The notes below the pieces were generated by a model that was not told the origin of the DNA, ran no database searches, and saw only the letters and a program-made list of their open reading frames with translations. A stretch of DNA of 64,000 bases from Hydrogenophaga sp. GTDB lineage: Bacteria > Pseudomonadota > Gammaproteobacteria > Burkholderiales > Burkholderiaceae_C. Where the stretch lies: NCBI RefSeq assembly GCF_030373225.1, contig NZ_JAUCZG010000011.1:1-64000 (forward strand). Direction: 5' to 3'. The position numbers and the translations under genes were made by a program. Below, piece after piece: positions 1 through 7,347 of the stretch. Position 1 is the first letter of the stretch. Each line of letters opens with the position of its first letter.

Positions 1-93
1 CGAAATTCATGCGCTCAGCAGGCTTCGCTGCGCCGGTTTTGAACACCATCCCTAGCTCTATTCGTCATCCGAGCATTAACAAGAGAAAAACCT

Positions 94-540
94 ATGGTCG
101 TTAGTAAGCTTGCGCATTTCTCAGTTCGAACCACTGACATGGAGTCGTCAAGGCGCTTCTACGTCGACGTAATGGGATTCAAGGAGGGGTTTCGCCCCCC
201 CTTCAACTTTCCGGGACTGTGGCTCTACATTGGCGGAGATGAATCCGACTATGGTGTCGTCCACATCATTGGCGTCGATACCAACGACTCGTCGGGCCTC
301 GCGGAGTATCTGGGTGAACGGGCTGAAGAGGCTCTGAGCGGTAGCGGCGTCCTAGACCATGTGGCCTTCTCAGCCACCGATTTGCAAGAAATGTACCGGC
401 GACTCAAGGCAGCGGGGCTGCCATTTCGCGAGCGGACGGTGCCGAGCCTAGGTCTCCACCAGGTCTTCGTTGAAGATCCCTCAGGGATCACTATTGAGCT
501 GAATTTTCCAGCTGGAGAATCTGCCATCGCCATTGGCTGA
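94..540 (+). CDS. VOC-family (glyoxalase/dioxygenase fold) protein
   Basis: The 148-aa product is a single vicinal-oxygen-chelate domain. It starts with the usual beta strand carrying a histidine (KLAHFSVRTTD), has a second histidine in LDHVAFSA about 90 residues in, and ends with a glutamate strand (ITIELNF). These three are the expected metal ligands of the fold. An AAGAGA ribosome site lies about 10 bases before the ATG. Substrate cannot be told: the family includes glyoxalases, epimerases, ring-cleaving dioxygenases and fosfomycin/bleomycin resistance proteins. No operon partner is visible downstream, and the gene is more AT-rich than the core genes to the right, so it may belong to the accessory region. 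Confidence 0.8.
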   Translation: MVVSKLAHFSVRTTDMESSRRFYVDVMGFKEGFRPPFNFPGLWLYIGGDESDYGVVHIIGVDTNDSSGLAEYLGERAEEALSGSGVLDHVAFSATDLQEMYRRLKAAGLPFRERTVPSLGLHQVFVEDPSGITIELNFPAGESAIAIG

Positions 541-621
541 TGGCTGTTTTTAATAAGGCAGCAGCCCAGACGTCAAAGCAGGCGAAGATTTTCCTGCGCT
601 TCTTGACCTCAACCTTTTTTT

Positions 622-633
622 GTGACATGTCAC
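622..633. promoter_or_regulatory. 12-bp perfect palindrome, possible operator
   Basis: The sequence GTGACATGTCAC is a perfect dyad in the 214-bp space between the VOC gene and the convergent PrtN-like gene, just after a run of seven T. It could be a regulator site or part of a terminator. Nothing else supports a specific role. Confidence 0.2.
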
Positions 634-754
634 TGTTGATGCGTTGGTGTAGTGCATAGATATGACCATTACACAGTCAAACCACCTCTAAAACCAGTTC
701 CAGTCGAAATCACAGGGTGCCAACCGATAGCACCGCCCATGAAGAAGTCAACAT

Positions 755-1030
755 TCAGCGACTGCAGAGTTGCAACGCCTCTTTCACGGCAGCAGCGCGT
801 CGGGCATCCAGGTACTGAGCAAGATCATTGACGTGCACACCCTTTGCCGATTTTTGTGACTTCGGCTCGATCCTGACCATGGGTATGTTGATGTCACCCA
901 TCGACACTTTTCGAACAAAATTTTCAGTGGTGAGATGGGGGAAATAATCTTTAACAACCGTAGCCACAGGGATGATGGCTTGGGCGTTGTACTGGGCCAT
1001 AAGCAAAAAGACGGTGTTCATTCTGGACAT
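755..1030 (-). CDS. PrtN-like pyocin activator family protein
   Basis: This 91-aa protein carries the PrtN-family pattern: an N-terminal MNTVFLLMAQY segment, a middle part with DYFPHLT and FVRKVS, then VRIEP and GVHVNDLAQYLD before a basic tail. PrtN was defined as the activator of pyocin genes in Pseudomonas, and relatives are common as small DNA-binding proteins in integrative elements and prophages. No pyocin or phage structural genes are visible here, so the target is more likely element-encoded, for instance an excision or transfer gene; that is inference. Two starts are possible, 1030 and 1021. Neither has a strong ribosome site, and 1021 gives the family's usual first residues. Confidence 0.8.
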   Translation of the reverse strand: MSRMNTVFLLMAQYNAQAIIPVATVVKDYFPHLTTENFVRKVSMGDINIPMVRIEPKSQKSAKGVHVNDLAQYLDARRAAAVKEALQLCSR

Positions 1031-1711
1031 CGTTCGAGATGACTCACAGAGGATTTCTGTGCGGATCCGGCGTCTTCTTTTCTGGGCTTGTTGGCTCAGC
1101 GCGCATTACGACCTAATCATGCACTGAAGGCCTGCGGATTTTTTGCAGGCTAGACCTCCTCGCTACCGCTTGGTGCGGGGGTGCGAGCACCCGTTCGGTC
1201 CGCCTAGACCAAACATTTGGAACAATTTGAACAGAGTTGAGTGCTTTTTTCTGCCGATCTCGGTCAGTTTGTTTGATTTAGAAATCTGCATTTTTGGTTT
1301 TTGAGCTGCCGCCCGTTTGAAAGACACCGTGTTCCGCTGGATCTTCATCCATGACATCACTTGATTAGGTTGAGATGGTGGTGATCTGAGTCACATCGTA
1401 GCGATTTGAGTGGCCAGGTGGCCTGAAATGAAATCGGCCAAAGCGCTGCTTTGACCTTGACAGAAGTCAGCGAATCGGGCGCTAAGTGTGGAATTAGATT
1501 ATTTGAGTTGCGTGACGATCATCTGAAACCCATTTTGGTCATCGCTTTGCCCGAATTCTCCTAAACCAATTCGCCCAAAACGCGGTTATCAGCAAGACAC
1601 AGGGCAAAGAAATGGGCACCATGGAAGCATGTGACCAGACTGTGTAAACAGCGGTATGTGAGCGTCAAAGCCCGCCGTGGATGGTTGCTGAAAAACCTAT
1701 GGAGTTTGGTG
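1031..1711. other. Long intergenic region with small hairpins, no convincing gene
   Basis: About 680 bases of comparatively AT-rich DNA separate the PrtN-like gene from the first recombinase. Small dyads occur at 1130-1150 (GCCTGC/GCAGGC with T-rich loop), 1179-1192 (GGGTGC/GCACCC, 2-base loop) and 1552-1573 (CGAATT/AATTCG). A 65-codon leftward frame (1163-1360) has no ribosome site and no recognisable family. The stretch next to the recombinase start could hold its binding or attachment sites, but no repeat proves that. Confidence 0.4.
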
Positions 1712-2974
1712 ATGAGTAGCCCACGTAAAAGTGAAGATCACATACGCCGTCGCGTGCACCGTTTGCGCGCCGTACTGAACTCTTCCGGCTTGAGTCAAAG
1801 GCTGGTCGAGAAAAATGTGCGTCTGCTCAAGCGCTGCGCGCTGACCCTGTTGAGAACTGAGGTGGCCGATAAAACCCGACAGGCCTACTGGCGCTGCTAC
1901 CGACGCCGCTGCAAAGCCGGCATGCTCGACCCTGCCGCCACGCCCAATGGACTCCCGCCTACCCGCCGGGGTTGGTACTACAACCGGGCCTCTCTGCAAT
2001 TTGGGATTGCCACTGACCTTCTGGCCTGGTTGAACACACCGGCTGAAGTGCAACAAGAGGCCTTCGTTCGCGACTACGAGCCCAAAGCCGAGTGCATTGA
2101 ATGGTTGCGGCGACTCAACCAGGTCCTTCAGGTCGCCCCACCGGGCATCAAGATCGGTGCCCTCCATTCGACGTTGGCCTCGTCCCAAAGTCAGAGCAAA
2201 GCCAAGATCAATGCTAAGCCAATGCCCGCTGTGCAAGTGCCGCGTCCCGCGAAGTTCGCCCAGTCGACCAGCAAACGTGTGGGTCTGGCGAGCTTGAGAC
2301 GTTCCTGGCGCGCCAGGTTTTGGAAAAACGTCAAGCCTGCCGCTCGCTACCGCACGCACATGGCGGCCCTCGTACTGACCGGCGCGCGCCCTTGCGAGTT
2401 CGAAGAAGGCATTCGCGTGCGCTACGAGTCATCACCCGGAGGCGAACGATTGGTTTTCCTGATCCGCGGCCGCAAACTTTCAGACACGACCGGCCTCGCT
2501 TGGCGCCGTATCTTTGTCGACGTGCGGGCCGCTTTGAACGACCCCAACCGGGCCGAAGCAGTGGCTCACCTGGTGACACAACTCCGTCATCAACCCCGTC
2601 AGCGCCTGGATGTGAAGTGTGGGGCCAAGGCCCTGCATGCTGCTGTGTCTGCGGTGGGCAAGCGTGCGTTTCCCCGTCATGGCTACAAAGTGGCTCCGTA
2701 TTCGTTTCGACATCAACTCGCGACAGACATCAATGTGGCCGATCTCGACGAGGTCGAGTTCGCCCGGATCCTGTCTCATGCGTCCACCCGAACGGCCGAG
2801 CATTACGGTTACGCGGATCGCAGCCGTGGCGTATTGATGCGCCCAAAATCTTTGCCGATTCGGTCCGGCGGTGCCCGCGGACAAGTGCGCATCAAGCACT
2901 CGGCCCCGCCGAGCTGGCCATTGGTGCGCTCGCGGTCCACTCCGATCGGACGCTCGCGGCGCAAGAAGCCATAG
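1712..2974 (+). CDS. Tyrosine recombinase / site-specific integrase
   Basis: The C-terminal half has tyrosine-recombinase boxes: box I arginine in LTGARPCEFEEG, a box II region PYSFRHQLATD where the usual HxxR first position reads Y-S-F-R, then LSHASTRTAEHYGYAD carrying the histidine and the presumed nucleophilic tyrosine. The N-terminal ~200 residues form a basic helical DNA-binding part. I chose ATG 1712 because GGAG lies seven bases upstream (1701-1704), giving 420 aa; an upstream in-frame ATG at 1631 lacks such a site. The last ~50 residues are a strongly basic Arg/Lys/Ser tail. It is unlike the second integrase at 22065, so the region may combine two elements. Substitution of the first box II histidine could lower activity. 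Confidence 0.8.
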   Translation: MSSPRKSEDHIRRRVHRLRAVLNSSGLSQRLVEKNVRLLKRCALTLLRTEVADKTRQAYWRCYRRRCKAGMLDPAATPNGLPPTRRGWYYNRASLQFGIATDLLAWLNTPAEVQQEAFVRDYEPKAECIEWLRRLNQVLQVAPPGIKIGALHSTLASSQSQSKAKINAKPMPAVQVPRPAKFAQSTSKRVGLASLRRSWRARFWKNVKPAARYRTHMAALVLTGARPCEFEEGIRVRYESSPGGERLVFLIRGRKLSDTTGLAWRRIFVDVRAALNDPNRAEAVAHLVTQLRHQPRQRLDVKCGAKALHAAVSAVGKRAFPRHGYKVAPYSFRHQLATDINVADLDEVEFARILSHASTRTAEHYGYADRSRGVLMRPKSLPIRSGGARGQVRIKHSAPPSWPLVRSRSTPIGRSRRKKP

Positions 2975-2989
2975 CGCTAACACCCTGAG

Positions 2990-3273
2990 TCACGGCTGCA
3001 TGCACAACATGCGGTCGCGCTCCATCACGGCACCGGTCATTCCGACAACGATGTAAGCGTCACCATTGAACACCCGGTGACGTGCTACTGACGCGTCGAC
3101 GTCCCCCACCAACCAAAACCCCAGATCGAGCGCGTCGCCTGCCAAGGTGGCGTGCCTTGATTCACGGATTCACGGTTTCGCCGTTCACGATGGCGGATTT
3201 CCATTCGCGTTGACGACCTCTTTGCGGCACCGAATTGTCCGGTGTCGATCCCCATCACGAACCCGTGCCCCAC
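2990..3273 (-). pseudogene. Unknown gene broken by an 8-bp tandem duplication
   Basis: Leftward translation gives two protein-like segments in different frames. The upstream one (from about 3273) contains FVMGIDTGQFGAAKR and MEIRHRERRNRES. The downstream one contains DALDLGFWLVGDVD, ARHRVFNGDAYIVVG and AVMERDRMLCMQP, ending at a TGA at 2992-2990. At the break the + strand reads GATTCACG twice in tandem (3159-3166 and 3167-3174). Removing one copy joins the two segments in frame exactly. I do not recognise the family. The 5' end is unclear, as a stop lies not far upstream, so the gene may also be truncated there. Confidence 0.5.
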
Positions 3274-3284
3274 CGCGGTGTCGA

Positions 3285-3382
3285 GCGCGCAGGAGGGAAG
3301 CCATTAAGGGCGAACTTATCCCTCCTGCGCGCACATTGTTCCCAGTATCTTGGTGCGTTTACATGCGCTGGGAACAATGTGC
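3285..3382. repeat. Two adjacent perfect hairpins (14-bp and 15-bp stems)
   Basis: Inverted repeat 1 pairs 3285-3298 (GCGCGCAGGAGGGA) with 3319-3332, with a 20-base loop. Inverted repeat 2 pairs 3331-3345 (GCACATTGTTCCCAG) with 3368-3382, with a 22-base loop. The stems are perfect and abut each other with 2 bases shared. A smaller dyad GCGACT/AGTCGC follows. No T-run follows either hairpin, so they do not look like simple terminators. Folded recombination sites, transposon ends or a protein-binding structure are possible. Confidence 0.75.
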
Positions 3383-3435
3383 CCGCGACTGAAGTCGCGA
3401 ATATCGACACCGATTCAGAGTACGGGTTCGTGGAT

Positions 3436-3538
3436 CTTCGGCACACAGCGCGCCACCACGCCGCAGTGCGCGCCGCTACGGCTCACAGCGCGCCGCCGTG
3501 GCGCAGTGCGCGTCGCTACGGCGCACAGTGTGCCGAAG
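3436..3538. repeat. 40-bp tandem repeats bounded by 11-bp inverted ends
   Basis: A GC-rich block repeats with a period of 40 bases: CAGCGCGCC begins at 3446 and 3486, and the variant CAGTGTGCC at 3526. Each unit contains CAGTGCGCG(C/T)CGCTACGG. The block is enclosed by an 11-bp perfect inverted repeat, CTTCGGCACAC at 3436-3446 and its complement at 3528-3538. It lies between a broken gene and a leftward operon, outside any believable coding frame. Confidence 0.65.
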
Positions 3539-3842
3539 GAGATGGAGTCGTCGCTTGATAGACCGATCTCGTGGAATTGCTGGGGATGATTGACGCGGCT
3601 CAGCCAGGCGTCCGTGCCTGCGCACGGGTGGCGCCGGATTGGGAGGAGGGGTGGAGGGGTGGAGGAGGTTGGTACGCACCGCGAGGGCAAGCCATGTGCT
3701 CTTTCGAATGAGCCCCTCGACGTACAGCCCAAGGCGGAGAATTGAAGACACAACGCTTTCAAGACGCCCCTGAGCCAAGGTGTGATCTGCAGCACCTGCT
3801 CGCAGATGAGGCTTCATCGGATGTGCTGCGGGGATGACAGGT
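3539..3842. other. Intergenic region, nothing recognised
   Basis: About 300 bases downstream of the leftward operon. Overlapping open frames exist on both strands but none has a ribosome site or recognisable content. A purine-rich run of GGAGG/GGGTGG repeats lies at about 3640-3670. Confidence 0.35.
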
Positions 3843-4502
3843 TTACCAACCCCGCGCCGCATTCAACGCCTGTTTCATCAAGACCAGTTCGTGTCTTTGC
3901 TGCTGCAGCGTCTCGGGCTCCACGTAGCGCATGTTCAGATCCAGCGTCTGCAGATGCACCACCTTGATCTTTTCCAAGGGAATGATCAATTGGATGTTGA
4001 CCGGAAGGGCGTCCCACTCGATCAGGGGCACCTGCGCGTAGTTGGATGCCCCCTCCAGAATGTCTTGCAGGGCATGCTCCAGCTGGGTGTAGACATGACA
4101 GCGCTCACACAGCGTCTGCACGCAGTCGCGCCTGTAGCTGGCGCCGTACCGGCGGCCACAACACGCGCAGGTCGATCCACTGGATTGACGCATGCGGTTC
4201 AAGATGCCATGCACGACCCGGTCACTGCCGGCGCCGTATGCCTCCATGAGCATCTCGCCCCTGCCAAACGCGATACCTCCGATCTCAATGCCGTCGCGCT
4301 TTGTACAGTTCACCGCTTTCAGTCGTGTGACAGTCTGATCAAAGATGCGCAGCCAGCCAGGGCTGACGTAGTCGCGCTGCTCCAAGAGACGGCTGATCTG
4401 GTCCGCAAATGTGCGAGGCGTGGGCGCCTCAAATTCTGGCCCAGCCGTGGACTCAAAATCGTCGTTGACGAGCTGGCCGCAGATGATGTTGGCGTGTCCC
4501 AT
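3843..4502 (-). CDS. Hypothetical protein with zinc-ribbon-like cysteines
   Basis: The family is not recognised. The 219-aa product has an acidic N-terminal part, then a central cysteine cluster, CACCGRRYG followed about ten residues later by CVQTLCERC, resembling a C4 zinc ribbon or knuckle. The C-terminal third is helical with several Leu/Gln-rich stretches. A GGAGA ribosome site lies eight bases before the ATG at 4502. It is the last gene of a leftward three-gene operon with a Lon-like AAA+ ATPase and a LAGLIDADG protein, 51 bases after the ATPase. This context suggests nucleic-acid or partner binding in a shared complex, but no function is shown. Confidence 0.6.
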   Translation of the reverse strand: MGHANIICGQLVNDDFESTAGPEFEAPTPRTFADQISRLLEQRDYVSPGWLRIFDQTVTRLKAVNCTKRDGIEIGGIAFGRGEMLMEAYGAGSDRVVHGILNRMRQSSGSTCACCGRRYGASYRRDCVQTLCERCHVYTQLEHALQDILEGASNYAQVPLIEWDALPVNIQLIIPLEKIKVVHLQTLDLNMRYVEPETLQQQRHELVLMKQALNAARGW

Positions 4503-4553
4503 AGTGTGTGATCTCCAAATGGTTGGTCAGGTTGTTCGGTGGTGTTTTTTGCA

Positions 4554-5660
4554 TCAGACAAAGCCAATGCGCGTACTTTTTGGATGCTTCTGTACCGAGT
4601 CTGGAATGTCGCGGACATCGACTCGATCGCGCTCTTGTGATGCTGCCCGGGCAAAACCCGCGCGCAGCAAGCGCCGAATGTCTCGTGGTGAAAAACCCTC
4701 AAGCGCGTCGACTACCTTGGCATCCAGTTCCGGCTGAAACGAAGATCCCCAAGGCTCATCACGCAGAAAGCTCTGATAGATGCTTCGGACGATCCTGCGC
4801 AGATCGCTTGCGTGTGGGAGAGGGATGTCGAAGACGGTGAACCGACTCAGCAACGGCCCATCGATAAGGGCTTTGCGGTTAGATGTCGCCACATAGAAAA
4901 TCCAGGACGCATCGATCGGCAATGCCGACCAGTTGTCCGTGAACTTTGCGGCTGACACAGGTTCAAGCAGGCCCAGCAAATACTGGGACCCACTGTCCGA
5001 GCCTTCCGTGGTGATCTTGTCGATTTCATCCAACGCCCAAGTCACCGAGAGGCTGTCGTGCTGCAAGGACTGCCAAATCCGTCCGGGATGACTCGAGCTG
5101 TAGCCCGAGTCCAGTCCAAGCAAACTGAGCGAGGATCTGGCTGCAGAGAGGTCGACGCTTTCGAAGCGCACCCCCAGCCGTCTGGCAAGCTGTTGGCAGT
5201 AGGCTGTCTTGCCCACCCCGGGCGGTCCGTCGAGCAGGATGGGGGGCAGCTTGATTGACTGTTGTGCCGAGAGGCGGCACAGATGCAGTTGATCCTGAAC
5301 CCATCGGGTGACCTCCGCAAAGTTCGGAAAATCCAGCACCAGGTCTTCCAGCACCCCGGGGTGGGGTGCCCGGTCAACTTTGCGCAAGGGGCCTTTCAAA
5401 TGCAGCTTGCCATAGGCCCTGAGCAGCGCTTGCTGGTTGTCGCCAGGCAAGTTTTGAAGCGCAGCAATTTTTTCATCGAGTTCAACAACGTCGAAGAATG
5501 GGTGCCGCGTCTCATCTGGACTCGGTTTGTGCTCGGCGGCTGCAAGGCGCTCGAACCGCTGGTGCAGTTCCCGTGTCACGCGCTGAGCTTCTGCGGCACG
5601 TCTACAAGCGCGCCGGCCTTTGGGCGGTTGGACCATCGGGTTGTGTGCGAACTGAGGCAT
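4554..5660 (-). CDS. Lon-like AAA+ ATPase without protease domain
   Basis: The 368-aa protein has a Walker A motif GPPGVGKT (about residues 145-152), Walker B WALDEID (about 208-214), a sensor-1 ATSN, an arginine-finger region LLSRFTVFDIP and sensor-2 SPRDIRRLLRAGFARA. The spacing resembles the AAA+ module of Lon and its relatives, but no Ser-Lys protease domain follows and the N-terminal ~130 residues are a charged helical region. The start at 5660 has GGAG eight bases upstream. It is the middle gene of a leftward operon, 47 bases after the LAGLIDADG gene. AAA+ proteins of this sort remodel proteins or load partners on DNA, so it may act with its neighbours; that is inference. Confidence 0.75.
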   Translation of the reverse strand: MPQFAHNPMVQPPKGRRACRRAAEAQRVTRELHQRFERLAAAEHKPSPDETRHPFFDVVELDEKIAALQNLPGDNQQALLRAYGKLHLKGPLRKVDRAPHPGVLEDLVLDFPNFAEVTRWVQDQLHLCRLSAQQSIKLPPILLDGPPGVGKTAYCQQLARRLGVRFESVDLSAARSSLSLLGLDSGYSSSHPGRIWQSLQHDSLSVTWALDEIDKITTEGSDSGSQYLLGLLEPVSAAKFTDNWSALPIDASWIFYVATSNRKALIDGPLLSRFTVFDIPLPHASDLRRIVRSIYQSFLRDEPWGSSFQPELDAKVVDALEGFSPRDIRRLLRAGFARAASQERDRVDVRDIPDSVQKHPKSTRIGFV

Positions 5661-5707
5661 GGAGAGTCTCCAATTCTTGGTTTTTGGTGTTGTCGTGGTC
5701 GGTGGGT

Positions 5708-6268
5708 TTACTTGAGGCAGCGCAGTGCGTCAAAGCAGCGCTCTCGGAAATACCAGATTGCAGCTGGAACACCCTTTGGGCCAAAGTGCCGCGTTGGCTG
5801 CCCGTCACGGTAATACTCAAAAATCACATCGGCTTCGGCGGCTTTTCTGACCAGGTAAGGCCTCAGCTTGTGCAGCAGCCTGGATGCATGGATGCCGTCG
5901 TAGTTGAGTTGGTAGATGGGCCGTGTGTATGACTCTCTGTCAGGCAACTGTGTCAGACAGCAGTTTTCGCCAGCGACGGACCTAAAGCGATCAAGGGTTG
6001 CCGCACAGTTTTGAGGCACATGGACTCGTGCTCGGTAGTTGATCCGGTTGCCGCAGTTGCGTTTGATCCGAGCAAGGCTGATGCAACCCTCTCCGTCCAA
6101 GAATCCCGCAGCCCAGGCGTAGCCCAGCTGCAGCTCTGCAGCGTTAGTGGTGCTGGGCGTCTCGTTGCCAGAGGCCCGGTCTACCTGGTTGTTTGCCAGC
6201 TGCCGCCCGTTCTCGATGAGCGTCGGTACAGATGCTGATGGCTGTTCGCCGTGGGTGTTTGTGTTCAT
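5708..6268 (-). CDS. LAGLIDADG-type (homing-endonuclease-like) protein
   Basis: The 186-aa product contains a clear LAGLIDADG helix, YAWAAGFLDGEGCISLAR, at about residues 50-67. It is followed by an RARVHVPQN strand and a C-terminal RLLHKLRPYLVRKAAEADVIFEYY region typical of the fold. Only one motif is visible, so an active enzyme would have to dimerise. I chose the ATG at 6268 because AAGGAG (6275-6280, read leftwards) lies at ideal spacing; the frame is open further upstream but has no ribosome site there. It is free-standing, with no intron or intein visible around it. It is the first gene of the operon with the AAA+ ATPase and the cysteine-cluster protein, and could be a nuclease or a DNA-binding regulator derived from one. 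Confidence 0.75.
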   Translation of the reverse strand: MNTNTHGEQPSASVPTLIENGRQLANNQVDRASGNETPSTTNAAELQLGYAWAAGFLDGEGCISLARIKRNCGNRINYRARVHVPQNCAATLDRFRSVAGENCCLTQLPDRESYTRPIYQLNYDGIHASRLLHKLRPYLVRKAAEADVIFEYYRDGQPTRHFGPKGVPAAIWYFRERCFDALRCLK

Positions 6269-6304
6269 CGATTGCTCCTTGTTTGTCGATGAGTGAAGTC
6301 TAAT

Positions 6305-6392
6305 AGCGATAAAAGTCGCTGTGTTGCGATATATCGACGCTAGGCGACTATTGTGGTTATTTAGCAACTTCCATAGCTCAACAGCGATATAT
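6305..6392. promoter_or_regulatory. Divergent promoter region with dyad operators
   Basis: The 135-bp space between the leftward LAGLIDADG operon and the rightward XRE gene is AT-rich and holds dyads: AGCGA-6-TCGCT at 6305-6320, the perfect palindrome CGATATATCG at 6327-6336, and GCGATATATAT at 6384-6394 overlapping the region just before the XRE start. The shared GCGATA half-site suggests a single repressor, probably the XRE protein, controlling both directions. No footprint or promoter prediction backs this. Confidence 0.45.
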
Positions 6393-6403
6393 ATGATCCA
6401 ACG

Positions 6404-6703
6404 ATGATCAGGTTGAAGCTCAAAGAACTGTTGGCTAGTGCGAGTTTTCGCAAAGGCGAGCGCATACGGCTTGAAGAGGTGGCTACCGCCACAGGAATAC
6501 ACCGCGCCACGCTTTCTGCATTGAGCAGCCCCCGGGGATGCAACACTTCGACAGACAATCTAGATCGTTTGTGTCACTACTTCGGCTGCCAGATTCAGGA
6601 CCTCGTTGAGTACGTTCCATCTGATCCGCCGGCTCCGCGTACTCGCGCCAAGAAGCCAGTCGACCAGGCCGATGCAGATAGCACGGCTGCTCGTAGTCGG
6701 TAG
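6404..6703 (+). CDS. XRE/Cro-C1-type helix-turn-helix repressor
   Basis: The 99-aa protein begins IRLKLKELLASASF, then has a helix-turn-helix of the Cro/C1 type: RLEEVATATGIHRATLSAL, with the recognition helix followed by NLDRLCHYFGCQIQDLVEYVP. That ending is the familiar close of short phage-type XRE domains. The C-terminal 25 residues are a Pro/Lys/Ala-rich tail. It is divergent from the three-gene operon and 15 bases upstream of the brxA remnant, so it could regulate either. The dyads in its upstream region fit autoregulation. Many type 1 BREX loci carry an upstream regulator, usually of the WYL type; this one is different. Confidence 0.8.
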   Translation: MIRLKLKELLASASFRKGERIRLEEVATATGIHRATLSALSSPRGCNTSTDNLDRLCHYFGCQIQDLVEYVPSDPPAPRTRAKKPVDQADADSTAARSR

Positions 6704-6718
6704 TCGCAACCGAAGGCC

Positions 6719-7069
6719 ATGGCTTTGTACAACGCGGAAATTTCTGCCGGCTCCCTGCTTTCGCTCGAAAGCAAGCGCATCGCATTGCTGCTGCTGTCAC
6801 AACCAGACAAAAACGCCTGGGGGCACGCCATTGAAGACGAGAACATCCTGCAGAAAAAAACCCGGGCCACTGCCCGGCGCCAAGCCACCTTGATCCGCAA
6901 GCGCCTGCTCACGCTCGACGAAGCTGGCTTGGTCATGCTGGCCCAGCGGGAACAGGAGGTCGTCATGCAGTTGCTGCTGGTTGCGGCCATCAAGCACACC
7001 GCGTCTTGCTGGCTCTCGGACGTGGTGGCAAAGTCCAGATCGCCCAACACTGCGCGCGCAGCAAAATAG
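6719..7069 (+). pseudogene. brxA: Truncated canonical brxA (DUF1819) remnant
   Basis: The first ~93 residues match what I recall of the DUF1819/BrxA family: ALYNAEISAGSLL, ESKRIALLLLSQP, ENILQKKTRATARRQATLIRKRL and QLLLVAAIKH. Family members are usually about 200 aa. Here similarity ends near base 6998, and the frame runs 22 more codons of unrelated sequence to a stop at 7067-7069. That unrelated stretch is antisense to a fragment of another gene, so the 3' half of brxA was lost by a recombination or deletion. A GAAGG ribosome site precedes the ATG closely. A short product may still be made. It is 15 bases after the XRE gene and about 280 bases before the gene now in the brxA position. Confidence 0.7.
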
Positions 7070-7130
7070 CGGTTCAGCAGCGCGTTGGGAATTTGCCGAA
7101 AAAATCTCGGGTTGAGTGATCACGGGCCAT
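7005..7130 (-). pseudogene. 5' fragment of an unidentified gene, frameshifted
   Basis: Leftward from an ATG at 7130 with GGAG five bases upstream, the sequence reads MARDHSTRDFF. It then changes frame at a T-run (A6 on the + strand at 7099-7104) and continues RQIPNALLNRYFAARAVLG and DLDFA. Adding one base to the run would join the two segments. The fragment stops being protein-like around 7005, where the truncated brxA begins in the opposite direction. The family is not recognised. It marks a mosaic junction. Confidence 0.45.
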
Positions 7131-7347
7131 GACTACTCCATGCTGGACGGTGAAATCACCATGAGCACCAAGCGGGGGATGGACGCCATCGGACTGATCT
7201 GAGCTTTGTTGTACATTGAAACATTCCCATTCAGCCGCAACGCTCATGGCTGCGTGTGGCTCGCCCACCAAGGGTTTGTTGTTCGAAGTCCAAGTGGGCT
7301 GTACCGCCCATGCGAGCGGGCGTACACCCTCTAAGAAAGTTTCAGCA

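Noticed and set aside
1163..1360. Leftward 65-codon frame
   Set aside because: No ribosome site and no family resemblance. Basic, low-information sequence in an intergenic region.
3436..3538. CRISPR array
   Set aside because: The repeats are directly adjacent with no spacers, and no cas genes are present.
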